Assembly: GCF_001870435.1 (NCBI RefSeq)
Contig: NZ_MDDR01000003.1
Span: 243,286-307,285, forward strand
DNA: 64,000 bases
Direction: 5' to 3'
From: Pseudomonas costantinii
Lineage (GTDB): Bacteria > Pseudomonadota > Gammaproteobacteria > Pseudomonadales > Pseudomonadaceae
Of this stretch, positions 45,653 through 54,897 are shown in pieces (position 1 is the stretch's first letter; the number at the start of each line of letters is the position of its first letter). The translations under genes were made by a program, and so were the position numbers. Under the pieces are notes generated by a model. It ran no database searches. It had not been told where the DNA came from and saw only the letters and a list, made by a program, of their open reading frames with translations.

Positions 45653-48298
45653 TCAGCAGTCCAGTGGGTTGCGTTTTTCCGGGTTGATCCCGAACTTGAC
45701 GATAGCGTCAGCCACCACCTTAGGTTCGATCTCACCACGGTCAGCCAAGGCTTCCAGGGCTGCCAACACCACGAAGTGACGGTCAACTTCGAAGAAGTGA
45801 CGCAGCTTCTTGCGGCTGTCACTGCGGCCGAAACCGTCGGTGCCCAGGACTTTGAATTCCTTGGACGGGACCCACTGGCGAATTTGTTCAGCAAACAGTT
45901 TCATGTAGTCGGTAGAGGCGATCACCGGACCTTTACGGCCGGCCAGGCACTCTTCGACGTAGCTCAGGGCAGGCTTCTGACCTGGGTGCAGGCGGTTGTT
46001 GCGCTCTACGGCCAGGCCGTCGCGACGCAGTTCGTTGAAGCTGGTAACGCTCCATACGTCAGCGCCGACGTTGAACTCTTCACGCAGGATCTTCGCCGCT
46101 TCACGGACTTCACGCAGGATGGTGCCGGAGCCCATCAGCTGCACGTGGTGCGCCGCTTCCTTGGTGTCTTCTTCGAGCAGGTACATGCCCTTGATGATGC
46201 CTTCTTCAACACCGGCCGGCATGGCGGGTTGCTGGTAGGACTCGTTCATCACGGTGATGTAGTAGAAAACGTCCTGCTGCTCTTCGGTCATCTTCTTCAT
46301 GCCGTCCTGGATGATCACCGCCAGCTCATAGCCGTAGGTTGGATCAAAGGTGCGGCAGTTCGGGATGGTGGCAGCCAGGATGTGGCTGTGACCGTCTTCG
46401 TGTTGCAGGCCTTCGCCGTTCAGCGTGGTACGGCCGGCGGTGCCGCCGATCAGGAAGCCACGGGTACGGCTGTCGCCTGCTGCCCAAGCCAGGTCGCCGA
46501 TACGCTGGAAGCCGAACATCGAGTAGAAGATGTAGAACGGCAGCATCGGCTGGTTGTGGCTGGAGTACGAAGTACCGGCAGCGATGAAGGAACTCATGGC
46601 GCCCGCTTCGTTGATGCCTTCTTCGAGGATCTGGCCCTTCTTGTCTTCCTTGTAGAACATCACCTGGTCTTTATCGACTGGCTCGTAGAGCTGGCCGACG
46701 GAGGAGTAGATGCCCAACTGACGGAACATGCCTTCCATACCGAAGGTACGAGCTTCGTCCGGGATGATCGGTACGATACGCGAACCGATTTCCTTGTCCT
46801 TGACCAGCTGCGCGAGGATCCGCACGAAAGCCATGGTGGTGGAGATTTCACGGTCGCCCGAGCCGTCCAGGATTGCCTTGAGGGTATCCAGTGGTGGTGT
46901 CGGGATGTCGAAGCTCTTGGCGCGACGCTGTGGCACGAAACCGCCCAGCGCGGTGCGGCGCTCGCTCAGGTAACGGGCTTCGGCGCTGTTCGGCTCCGGC
47001 TTGAAGAACGGCAGGTTTTCCAGCTCGTCGTCTTTGACCGGGATGTCGAAGCGATCGCGGAACAACTTCAAGCTGTCGACATCGACTTTCTTGGTGTTGT
47101 GTGCGGTGTTTTTCGCTTCGCCGGCACCGGTGCCATAACCCTTGATGGTCTTGGCCAGGATGACGGTCGGTTGTTCTTTGTGGTTGACCGCTTCGTGGTA
47201 CGCCGCGTAGACCTTGTACGGGTCGTGGCCGCCACGGTTGAGTTTCCAGATCTCGTCGTCGGACAGATCAGCAACCATCGCCTTGAGTTCAGGCGAGTTG
47301 AAGAAGTGTTCACGTACGAACGCGCCGTCTTTGGCTTTGTAGTTCTGGTACTCGCCGTCGATGACTTCGTCCATGCGACGTTGCAGGATGCCGTCGACGT
47401 CTTTGGCCAGCAGTGGGTCCCAGAAACGGCCCCAGATGACTTTGGTCACGTTCCACTGAGCACCGCGGAACACGCCTTCGAGTTCCTGGATGATCTTGCC
47501 GTTGCCGCGAACCGGGCCGTCGAGGCGCTGCAGGTTGCAGTTGATGACGAAGATCAGGTTGTCCAGCTTCTCGCGGCCGGCCAGGGAGATGGCGCCCAGG
47601 GATTCCGGCTCGTCACACTCGCCGTCGCCCAGGAAGCACCAGACTTTCTGCTTGCCTTCCGGAATGAAACCGCGTGCTTCCAGGTACTTCATGAAGCGTG
47701 CCTGGTAGATCGCCTGGATCGGGCCCAGACCCATGGATACGGTCGGGAACTGCCAGAAGTCAGGCATCAGCCAAGGGTGCGGGTAGGACGACAGGCCCTG
47801 ACCGTCGACTTCCTGGCGGAAGTTGTTCATCTGGTCTTCGCTGATGCGGCCTTCCATGAACGCGCGGGCGTAGACGCCTGGCGAGGTGTGGCCCTGGAAG
47901 TAGATCAGGTCGCCGCCGTGTTCGTCGGTCGGGGCCTGGAAGAAGTAGTTGAAGCCGATGTCATACAACGTTGCGCTGGAAGCGAAGCTGGAGATGTGAC
48001 CGCCCAGGTCCGAATCTTTCAAGTTCGTGCGCATTACCATCGCCATGGCGTTCCAGCGTACCAGCGAGCGAATGCGGCGTTCCATGAACAGGTCGCCAGG
48101 CATGCGTGCTTCGTGGGTAACGGGGATGGTGTTGCGGTATGGCGTGGTGATGGCGTAGGGCAGTTGCGAGCCGCTGCGGGTCGCGAGTTCGCCCATACGG
48201 GTCATCAGGTAGTGAGCACGGTCTTCGCCTTCTTTGTCGAGAACCGATTCCAGGGCGTCCAGCCATTCCTGGGTTTCGACGGGATCGAGGTCTTGCAT
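45653..48298 (-). CDS. aceE: Pyruvate dehydrogenase E1 component
   Basis: Homodimeric thiamine diphosphate enzyme of 881 residues that decarboxylates pyruvate and acetylates the lipoyl arms of AceF. The thiamine-binding motif is visible (GDGECDEPESLGAISLAGREK onward to NCNLQ), as are HISSFASSATLYD and the C-terminal TDGFGRSDSR. I chose the ATG at 48298 (MQDLDPVETQEW), which has GGAG seven bases upstream and gives the length of the P. aeruginosa protein. A longer frame starting at 48373 has no good binding site. A promoter with two palindromes lies upstream. Confidence 0.97.
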   Translation of the reverse strand: MQDLDPVETQEWLDALESVLDKEGEDRAHYLMTRMGELATRSGSQLPYAITTPYRNTIPVTHEARMPGDLFMERRIRSLVRWNAMAMVMRTNLKDSDLGGHISSFASSATLYDIGFNYFFQAPTDEHGGDLIYFQGHTSPGVYARAFMEGRISEDQMNNFRQEVDGQGLSSYPHPWLMPDFWQFPTVSMGLGPIQAIYQARFMKYLEARGFIPEGKQKVWCFLGDGECDEPESLGAISLAGREKLDNLIFVINCNLQRLDGPVRGNGKIIQELEGVFRGAQWNVTKVIWGRFWDPLLAKDVDGILQRRMDEVIDGEYQNYKAKDGAFVREHFFNSPELKAMVADLSDDEIWKLNRGGHDPYKVYAAYHEAVNHKEQPTVILAKTIKGYGTGAGEAKNTAHNTKKVDVDSLKLFRDRFDIPVKDDELENLPFFKPEPNSAEARYLSERRTALGGFVPQRRAKSFDIPTPPLDTLKAILDGSGDREISTTMAFVRILAQLVKDKEIGSRIVPIIPDEARTFGMEGMFRQLGIYSSVGQLYEPVDKDQVMFYKEDKKGQILEEGINEAGAMSSFIAAGTSYSSHNQPMLPFYIFYSMFGFQRIGDLAWAAGDSRTRGFLIGGTAGRTTLNGEGLQHEDGHSHILAATIPNCRTFDPTYGYELAVIIQDGMKKMTEEQQDVFYYITVMNESYQQPAMPAGVEEGIIKGMYLLEEDTKEAAHHVQLMGSGTILREVREAAKILREEFNVGADVWSVTSFNELRRDGLAVERNNRLHPGQKPALSYVEECLAGRKGPVIASTDYMKLFAEQIRQWVPSKEFKVLGTDGFGRSDSRKKLRHFFEVDRHFVVLAALEALADRGEIEPKVVADAIVKFGINPEKRNPLDC

Positions 48299-48408
48299 GG
48301 CTTGCTCCAGGGCGGAAAGGCTACCAGAATCGGTTGCCTGAAGTTTGCGACTGGCCTTGTGGGCAGACGACATAAATTCTTGGATGGCCGAAGGTTGCTT
48401 CGGCGTCC

Positions 48409-48478
48409 TGTAGTTTTACTACAAATCGTCGGCCATTTCAGCCTTTCGAATGTATATACGAGTAGTAAAACTACACAA
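48409..48478 (-). promoter_or_regulatory. aceEF promoter with paired palindromic operators
   Basis: Minus-strand promoter candidate: TTGTGT (48478-48473), 16-base spacer, TATACA (48456-48451). Operator 1, GTAGTAAAACTAC (48462-48474), lies in the spacer and touches the -35. Operator 2, TGTAGTTTTACTACA (48409-48423), lies about 20-35 bases past the expected start site. Their centres are 52 bases apart, about five helical turns, which suits a looping repressor. From memory, RccR of P. fluorescens, a KDPG-responsive RpiR-family regulator, controls aceE and is the leading candidate. The rest of the 383-base gap to glnE holds a CCGAAG-GTTG-CTTCGG hairpin in the leader (48388-48403) and an AT-rich stretch (48500-48610) likely to contain the glnE promoter. 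Confidence 0.72.
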
Positions 48479-48681
48479 GACTGAGCGTATGGCTCGGTCT
48501 GGCTGGTGAGCATAATCGTTATTGTTGATCTATTGCGAACAAGAAAAGGTGAAAGTTTGATGTTGCCTGCCAAGATTAAATTAATTTCAGCTATTTATAA
48601 CCTTTGTTCGACACTCCTTCACCGAGCGTGCCTCTTGCGTTCACAGCAACAAGCCATTTACGCGCCGATCAAGGATAGACC

Positions 48682-51621
48682 ATGAGCCTTCCAACACTGG
48701 CCCAATTGCCGGCCATTCTCTTGCCATACGCCAAGCGGGCCGAGCAGTCATTTCGTGACGCAGTGGCCGCGCTGGGCGACGATCATGGCCTTTCTGCGTG
48801 GACGCCGCAACGGTGGGCTGAGTTTGCCCGCGTGTGCGCCGCCAGTGATTTCGTCATTGAACAGAGCCTTCGTGACCCTTTGATGTTGCTCGAGCTGGTG
48901 GCCTGGGGCGAGTTGGACCGCAGCTTTGCGCCCGGCGAGCTGTGCGGGCAGATCGCCAGCGTCGTGCAACAAGCTGAAACGGAAGATGAGTTGGGTCGTG
49001 TGCTGCGTCGCCAGCGCACACGCCAACAAGTGCGCATCATCTGGCGCGACCTGACACGCCAGGCTGACTTGGTGCAAACCTGCCGTGACCTTTCCGACAT
49101 GGCCGACGCGAGCATCGACCAGGCTTACCAATGGTTGTACCAGCGCCACTGCGTGCAATTCGGTACACCCACCGGCCGGCGCAGCGGTGAAGCGCAGCAC
49201 ATGGTCATCCTCGGCATGGGCAAGCTCGGCGCCGTGGAGCTGAACCTGTCCTCGGATATCGACCTGATCTTCGCCTACCCCGAAGGTGGCGAGACGGTAG
49301 GGGTCAAGCGTGCCCTGGATAACCAGGAGTTTTTCATCCGGCTTGGTCAGAAATTGATCAAGTCCCTCGACCCGATGACCGTCGACGGGTTTGTATTCCG
49401 CGTCGATATGCGCCTGCGTCCCTACGGTTCGGCCGGCGCCCTAGTGCTCAGCTTCAACGCGCTGGAACAGTATTACCAGGACCAGGGCCGCGACTGGGAG
49501 CGCTACGCCATGATCAAGGCGCGCGTAGTCGCCGGCGACCAAGTCGCCGGTGCGCAATTGCTGGAGATGCTGCGGCCGTTCGTCTACCGGCGTTACCTGG
49601 ACTTTTCCGCCATCGAAGCGCTGCGCACCATGAAGCAGTTGATCCAGCAGGAGGTGCGGCGCAAGGGTATGGCCGACAACATCAAGCTGGGTTCGGGTGG
49701 CATCCGCGAAGTTGAATTTATCGCCCAGGCCTTCCAGTTGATCCACGGTGGCCGCGACCTGAGCCTGCAACAGCGGCCGCTGCTCAAGGTGCTGGGCACC
49801 TTGGAAGGTCAAGGTTATTTGCCACCGGCGGTGATCGCCGAGTTGCGCAATGGCTATGAATTCCTGCGCTACACCGAGCACGCGATCCAGGCAATTGCCG
49901 ACCGGCAGACGCAAATGCTCCCGGACAGCCCGGAAGACCAGGCGCGTATTGCCTTTATGTTGGGCTTCGCTGATTGGGCCGCTTTCCACGAGCGCTTGAT
50001 GTACTGGCGTGGCCGAGTGGACTGGCACTTCCGCCAAGTCATCGCTGATCCGGACGAAGAAGAGGGCGAAGAAAGCGAGCTGGTGGTGGGCGGTGAATGG
50101 TTGCCGTTGTGGGAAGAGTCTCAGGACGAAGAGGCCGCTTGTCGCCAACTGGCCGAAGGCGGTTTTACCGACGCGACCAAAGCCCTCAAAGCCTTGGCCG
50201 GCCTGCGAAACAGTCCGCAATTGCGCGCCATGCAGCGTCTGGGCCGTGAGCGGCTGGATGCATTTATCCCGCGGTTGTTGGCTCAAGCCGTCGAGCACGC
50301 CAACCCTGACTTGGTGTTGGAGCGCGTGCTGCCGCTGGTGGAAGCGGTCGCCCGTCGTTCCGCCTACCTGGTGCTGCTGACGGAAAACCCCGGCGCCCTG
50401 CGTCGCTTGCTGACCTTGTGTGCCGCCAGTCCCTGGATCGCCGAACAGATCACCCGCTTTCCGCTGTTGCTCGACGAACTGCTCAATGAAGGTCGCCTGT
50501 TCAAACCGCCATTGGCGCCGGAGCTGGCCGCCGAGCTGCGCGAGCGCCTGACGCGTATCCCCGAGGATGACCTTGAGCAGCAGATGGAAGCCCTGCGCCA
50601 TTTCAAGCTGGCCCACCGCTTGCGCGTCGCTGCCTCGGAAATCGCCGGCAGCTTGCCGCTGATGAAGGTCAGCGACTACCTGACCTGGCTCGCCGAAGCC
50701 ATTCTCGAGCAAGTGCTGGCCCTGGCCTGGCGCCAGACCGTGGCCCGCCACGGCTCGCCACAACGGGTGGACGGCACCTTGTGCGACCCTGGGTTCATCA
50801 TTGTCGGTTATGGGAAAGTGGGCGGCATCGAACTGGGGCATGGTTCGGACCTGGATCTGGTGTTTATCCACGACGGTGATCCGCAGGCCGAGACCGATGG
50901 TGCCAAACCGATTGACGGTGCGCAGTTCTTCACGCGCCTGGGCCAGCGGATCATCCACTTGCTGACCACCCAGACCAACTCCGGGCAACTGTATGAAGTG
51001 GATATGCGGCTGCGGCCCTCAGGTGCATCCGGTTTGCTGGTCAGCTCCCTGGGGGCTTTCGAGCGTTATCAACAAAATGAAGCCTGGACCTGGGAGCACC
51101 AGGCGCTGATCCGCGCGCGGGTGCTGGTGGGTAGTCAGGATGTGGGCCATGCGTTTGAGCAAGTACGCGCTACAGTGTTAGGGCGTGAACGCGACTTGGA
51201 AAAGCTGCGCCAAGAGGTCAGCGAGATGCGTGCGAAGATGCGCGACAACCTGGGGACCAAGAGCACGGCGGCCGGTACCGGCGCCAATGCCTTCGAACCT
51301 ACCGTCGTGTTCGACCTCAAGCAGGACGCCGGAGGTATCGTCGATATTGAATTTATGGTGCAATACGCGGCTTTGGCGTGGTCTGCGCAGCATCCATTGT
51401 TGCTGCGCTATACCGACAATATCCGCATTCTGGAAGGCCTGGAGCAGGTGGGGTTGATGCCCGCCGCCGATGCCCATTTGCTGCGCGAGGTGTATAAGGC
51501 CTACCGTTCCGCCGCGCATCGACAGGCTTTGCAAAATGAGGCCGGTACGGTCACCGGGGATCAGTTCGCCGACGAACGGCGTCAGGTAATGCGAATCTGG
51601 CAGGAGCTGGGGTTGAGCTGA
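48682..51621 (+). CDS. glnE: Glutamine synthetase adenylyltransferase / adenylyl-removing enzyme GlnE
   Basis: Bifunctional enzyme of 979 residues that adenylylates and deadenylylates glutamine synthetase according to nitrogen status. It has two nucleotidyltransferase halves: the N-terminal deadenylylase with LSSDIDLIFAYPE (about 190-205) and the C-terminal adenylylase with GHGSDLDLVFIHDGD (about 720-735). Each is followed by a helical domain, and a regulatory linker joins them. It is transcribed divergently from aceEF, as in P. aeruginosa (PA5014-PA5016). A hairpin terminator follows. Confidence 0.97.
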   Translation: MSLPTLAQLPAILLPYAKRAEQSFRDAVAALGDDHGLSAWTPQRWAEFARVCAASDFVIEQSLRDPLMLLELVAWGELDRSFAPGELCGQIASVVQQAETEDELGRVLRRQRTRQQVRIIWRDLTRQADLVQTCRDLSDMADASIDQAYQWLYQRHCVQFGTPTGRRSGEAQHMVILGMGKLGAVELNLSSDIDLIFAYPEGGETVGVKRALDNQEFFIRLGQKLIKSLDPMTVDGFVFRVDMRLRPYGSAGALVLSFNALEQYYQDQGRDWERYAMIKARVVAGDQVAGAQLLEMLRPFVYRRYLDFSAIEALRTMKQLIQQEVRRKGMADNIKLGSGGIREVEFIAQAFQLIHGGRDLSLQQRPLLKVLGTLEGQGYLPPAVIAELRNGYEFLRYTEHAIQAIADRQTQMLPDSPEDQARIAFMLGFADWAAFHERLMYWRGRVDWHFRQVIADPDEEEGEESELVVGGEWLPLWEESQDEEAACRQLAEGGFTDATKALKALAGLRNSPQLRAMQRLGRERLDAFIPRLLAQAVEHANPDLVLERVLPLVEAVARRSAYLVLLTENPGALRRLLTLCAASPWIAEQITRFPLLLDELLNEGRLFKPPLAPELAAELRERLTRIPEDDLEQQMEALRHFKLAHRLRVAASEIAGSLPLMKVSDYLTWLAEAILEQVLALAWRQTVARHGSPQRVDGTLCDPGFIIVGYGKVGGIELGHGSDLDLVFIHDGDPQAETDGAKPIDGAQFFTRLGQRIIHLLTTQTNSGQLYEVDMRLRPSGASGLLVSSLGAFERYQQNEAWTWEHQALIRARVLVGSQDVGHAFEQVRATVLGRERDLEKLRQEVSEMRAKMRDNLGTKSTAAGTGANAFEPTVVFDLKQDAGGIVDIEFMVQYAALAWSAQHPLLLRYTDNIRILEGLEQVGLMPAADAHLLREVYKAYRSAAHRQALQNEAGTVTGDQFADERRQVMRIWQELGLS

Positions 51622-51633
51622 AACACTATTAGG

Positions 51634-51657
51634 GCGGGGAGGCATAAGCCTCCCCGC
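51634..51657 (+). terminator. Hairpin terminator between glnE and waaF
   Basis: A perfect ten-base stem GCGGGGAGGC-ATAA-GCCTCCCCGC is followed by only a short T stretch (ATCGTTT). It may only partly stop glnE transcription before the LPS core operon. Confidence 0.7.
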
Positions 51658-51675
51658 ATCGTTTGTGGAAACTAG

Positions 51676-52710
51676 ATGAATATTCTGATCGTTGGGCCCA
51701 GTTGGGTCGGTGACATGGTAATGGCACAGACACTGTTCCAGTGTTTGAAGCAACGTCATCCCGACTGCCAAATCGACGTGCTCGCCCCTGAGTGGAGCCG
51801 GCCGATCCTCGAGCGCATGCCCGAAGTGCGCCAGGCCTTGAGCTTTCCGCTCGGCCATGGCGCCCTGGAGTTGGCAACCCGTCGTCGTATCGGTAAATCC
51901 CTGGCCGGGCAGTACGACCAGGCCATCCTGTTGCCCAACTCGCTCAAGTCGGCGCTGGTGCCGTATTTCGCCGGCATTCCTAAACGTACCGGCTGGCGCG
52001 GCGAGTTTCGCTATGTCCTGCTCAATGATGTGCGCACGCTCGACAAGGCGCGCTACCCGCTGATGATCGAGCGCTTCATGGCTCTGGCCTATGAGCCGGG
52101 TGCCGAATTGCCCACGCCTTACCCGCGCCCCAGCCTACAGATCGACCCGGTGACTCGCGACGCGGCCCTGGCCAAGTTCGGCTTGATGCTCGACCGCCCG
52201 GTGCTGGCACTGTGCCCAGGCGCTGAGTTTGGCGAGTCCAAGCGCTGGCCGTCGGAGCACTACGCCAAAGTCGCCGAGATGAAGATCCGCGAAGGTTGGC
52301 AGGTGTGGCTGTTCGGCTCGAAGAACGATCATTCGGTGGGTGAAGACATCCGCCAGCGTTTGATTCCCGGCCTGCGCGAGGAGGCGGTGAACCTCAGTGG
52401 CGACACGTCCCTGGCTGAAGCCATCGACCTGTTGTCCTGTGCCGACTCGGTGGTGTCCAACGACTCCGGCCTGATGCATGTGGCCGCTGCGCTGAACCGT
52501 CCGCTGGTGGCGGTCTACGGCTCGACCTCTCCAGGCTTTACCCCGCCATTGGCTGATAAGGTCGAAGTGGTACGCTTGGGTCTGGAATGTAGCCCGTGTT
52601 TCGATCGCACTTGCCGATTCGGCCACTACAATTGTCTGCGCCAGTTGCTGCCGCAACCGGTCAGCGATGCCTTGCAGCGGTTGCAGGGCTCTGTGGTCGA
52701 GGTCCGTTAG
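51676..52710 (+). CDS. waaF: ADP-heptose:LPS heptosyltransferase II
   Basis: GT-B glycosyltransferase (family 9) of 344 residues that adds the second heptose of the LPS inner core on the cytosolic face of the inner membrane. It begins MNILIVGPSWVGDMVMAQ, typical of WaaF, and has the acceptor/donor blocks LCPGAEFGESKRWP and VSNDSGLMHVAAAL. It is the first gene of a tightly packed LPS core operon running to about 58634. The next gene starts one base after its stop. Confidence 0.96.
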   Translation: MNILIVGPSWVGDMVMAQTLFQCLKQRHPDCQIDVLAPEWSRPILERMPEVRQALSFPLGHGALELATRRRIGKSLAGQYDQAILLPNSLKSALVPYFAGIPKRTGWRGEFRYVLLNDVRTLDKARYPLMIERFMALAYEPGAELPTPYPRPSLQIDPVTRDAALAKFGLMLDRPVLALCPGAEFGESKRWPSEHYAKVAEMKIREGWQVWLFGSKNDHSVGEDIRQRLIPGLREEAVNLSGDTSLAEAIDLLSCADSVVSNDSGLMHVAAALNRPLVAVYGSTSPGFTPPLADKVEVVRLGLECSPCFDRTCRFGHYNCLRQLLPQPVSDALQRLQGSVVEVR

Positions 52711-52711
52711 T

Positions 52712-53773
52712 TTGCGAGTACTGGTAATCAAGACTTCGTCCCTGGGTGACGTGATCCACGCCTTGCCGGCACTGACTGACGCGGCGCGGGCGATCCCCGG
52801 CATTCGCTTTGACTGGGTGGTGGAAGAAGGTTTTGCCGAGATCCCCACTTGGCACCCGGCGGTGGACAAGGTGATCCCGGTGGCGATTCGTCGCTGGCGC
52901 AAAAACATCTGGCAGACCATCAAAAGTGGTGAGTGGCGACGCTTCAAGCAGCGCATCCAGTCGACCAAATACGACTTGGTGATCGACGCCCAGGGCCTGC
53001 TCAAAAGCGCCTGGCTGACGCGCTACGTGCGCGCTCCGGTGGCGGGCTTCGATAAAAATTCTGCCCGCGAGCCCATCGCCGCCCGCTTTTATTCGCGACG
53101 CCTGGCCGTGGCGCGCGGGCAACATGCGGTGGAGCGTCTGCGCCAGCTGTTCGCCGTGGCCCTCGGCTACGACTTGCCCAAAGGCCTGGGCGACTATGGC
53201 CTGAACGTCGACAAGCTGCTCGGCCTGCCGCCAACGAAACCCTTCGTTCTGTTGCTGCACGGCACCACTTGGGACACCAAGCACTGGCCTGAAGCCTACT
53301 GGCGCGAGCTGGCCGAACGCATGGGACGCCTGGGTGTGGACGTGAAGTTGCCATGGGGCAACGCCGCCGAAAAGGCCCGAGCCGAACGCCTGGCCCAAGG
53401 CCTGCAACACGCTGAAGTGCTGCCCAAGCTCAACCTGGCCGGTGTCGCCCGTGTATTGGCGGGCGCCCGCGCCTGCGTGGCGGTGGACACGGGGCTCGGC
53501 CACTTGGCCGCCGCGTTGGATGTGCCGACCATTTCTTTGTTCGGCCCGACCAACCCAGGCCTGACCGGTGCCTACGGCAAGGGCCAGATTCACCTGGCCA
53601 GCGACTTCCCATGCGCGCCGTGTCTGCAAAAGCAATGTACCTATCAACCGACGGCCGACGACCTGCGTCGGTTCGACATCAAGCGCGAGTCGCCCCTGTG
53701 CTTCACGCGCCTGAACCCTGAGCGTGTGGCAAGCCGACTGAGCACGTTGTTACTGGCTGAGGAACTGCACTGA
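52712..53773 (+). CDS. waaC: ADP-heptose:LPS heptosyltransferase I
   Basis: GT-B heptosyltransferase of 353 residues that adds the first heptose to Kdo. Family marks: LRVLVIKTSSLGDVIHALPA at the N-terminus, HGTTWDTKHWPEAYW and VAVDTGLGHLAAALDVP. The start is probably TTG at 52712, just after the waaF stop, with GAGG nine bases upstream. The frame extends 15 codons further back inside waaF without family similarity. Its stop shares one base with the waaG start (TGATG). Confidence 0.95.
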   Translation: MRVLVIKTSSLGDVIHALPALTDAARAIPGIRFDWVVEEGFAEIPTWHPAVDKVIPVAIRRWRKNIWQTIKSGEWRRFKQRIQSTKYDLVIDAQGLLKSAWLTRYVRAPVAGFDKNSAREPIAARFYSRRLAVARGQHAVERLRQLFAVALGYDLPKGLGDYGLNVDKLLGLPPTKPFVLLLHGTTWDTKHWPEAYWRELAERMGRLGVDVKLPWGNAAEKARAERLAQGLQHAEVLPKLNLAGVARVLAGARACVAVDTGLGHLAAALDVPTISLFGPTNPGLTGAYGKGQIHLASDFPCAPCLQKQCTYQPTADDLRRFDIKRESPLCFTRLNPERVASRLSTLLLAEELH

Positions 53774-54897
53774 TGCAACTGGCTTTTGTTTTGTACAAAT
53801 ATTTCCCCTTCGGCGGTCTGCAGCGTGACTTCATGCGCATCGCCCTGGAGTGCCAGCAGCGCGGCCATCAGATTCGTGTCTACACGCTGATCTGGGAAGG
53901 CGACATCCCGCCCGGTTTCGAAGTGCTGGTGGCGCCGGTCAAGGCGTTCTTCAACCATCGGCGCAACGAGAAGCTCAGCGCCTGGATGGAAGCCGACCTG
54001 GCCAAGCGCCCGGTGGACCGCTTGATCGGGTTCAACAAAATGCCCGGCCTGGACGTGTACTACGCCGCCGACGGCTGCTATGAAGACAAGGCGCAAAACC
54101 TGCGTCACTCGCTGTACCGCAGCTTTGGCCGTTATCGGCACTTTGCCGAGTACGAGCGCGCGGTGTTTGCCAAGGACGCCAAGACCGAAGTCTTGATGAT
54201 CTCCGAAGTGCAACAGCCGCTGTTCATCAAGCATTACGACACCCCGCTTGAGCGTTTCCACCTGCTGCCGCCGGGCATTGCCCTGGACCGTCGCGCACCG
54301 CCGAACGCCGCCGAGATTCGCGAAGGTTTCCGCAAGGAATTCAACCTGGGTGATGACGACCTGCTGCTGGTGCAAATCGGTTCCGGCTTCAAGACCAAGG
54401 GCGTCGATCGCAGCCTAAAGGCCGTGGCCGCTCTACCGGCGGAACTAAAAAAACGTACGCGCCTGTTTGTAATTGGCCAGGACGACCCCAAAGTATTCCA
54501 ACTGCAGAGCGCCACATTGGGGCTCGGCGATAATGTGCAGTTCCTCAAGGGCCGCAGCGACATCCCGCGTTTCCTGTTGGGCGCCGATCTGTTGATCCAC
54601 CCGGCGTACAACGAAAATACCGGCACCGTGTTGCTCGAGGCCGTGGTGGCCGGGTTGCCGGTGCTGGTTTCGGCCGTGTGTGGTTATGCCCATTACATCG
54701 CCGAAGCCGACAGCGGTCGGGTGCTGGATGAGCCGTTTGAACAAGCGCAGCTCAACCAATACCTGGCGCAAATGCTCTCCGACACTGAACAGCGCGCGGC
54801 CTGGGGCCGCAATGGGTTGGCCTTCGCCGAGACGGCTGACCTCTATAGCATGCCGCAGCACGCTGCGGATGTGATTCTGGCGGAGCCAAAGCGATGA
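53773..54897 (+). CDS. waaG: LPS core glucosyltransferase I WaaG
   Basis: GT4-family glycosyltransferase of 374 residues acting after the heptosyltransferases on the outer part of the inner core. It starts MQLAFVLYKYFPFGGLQRDF, the acceptor-side glycine loop of WaaG, and has the donor-site E-x7-E element (NENTGTVLLEAVVAGLP). In Pseudomonas the homologue transfers the first galactosamine-type sugar of the outer core, so the glucosyl name may not reflect the real donor. It overlaps waaP by 4 bases. Confidence 0.94.
   Translation: MQLAFVLYKYFPFGGLQRDFMRIALECQQRGHQIRVYTLIWEGDIPPGFEVLVAPVKAFFNHRRNEKLSAWMEADLAKRPVDRLIGFNKMPGLDVYYAADGCYEDKAQNLRHSLYRSFGRYRHFAEYERAVFAKDAKTEVLMISEVQQPLFIKHYDTPLERFHLLPPGIALDRRAPPNAAEIREGFRKEFNLGDDDLLLVQIGSGFKTKGVDRSLKAVAALPAELKKRTRLFVIGQDDPKVFQLQSATLGLGDNVQFLKGRSDIPRFLLGADLLIHPAYNENTGTVLLEAVVAGLPVLVSAVCGYAHYIAEADSGRVLDEPFEQAQLNQYLAQMLSDTEQRAAWGRNGLAFAETADLYSMPQHAADVILAEPKR

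Noticed and set aside
45776..48484. Plus-strand open frame of about 900 codons opposite aceE
   Set aside because: aceE is unmistakable on the other strand; the opposite frame is a codon-bias artefact.
49441..50988. Minus-strand open frame of 515 codons opposite glnE
   Set aside because: glnE carries both nucleotidyltransferase motifs on the plus strand; this frame shows nothing.
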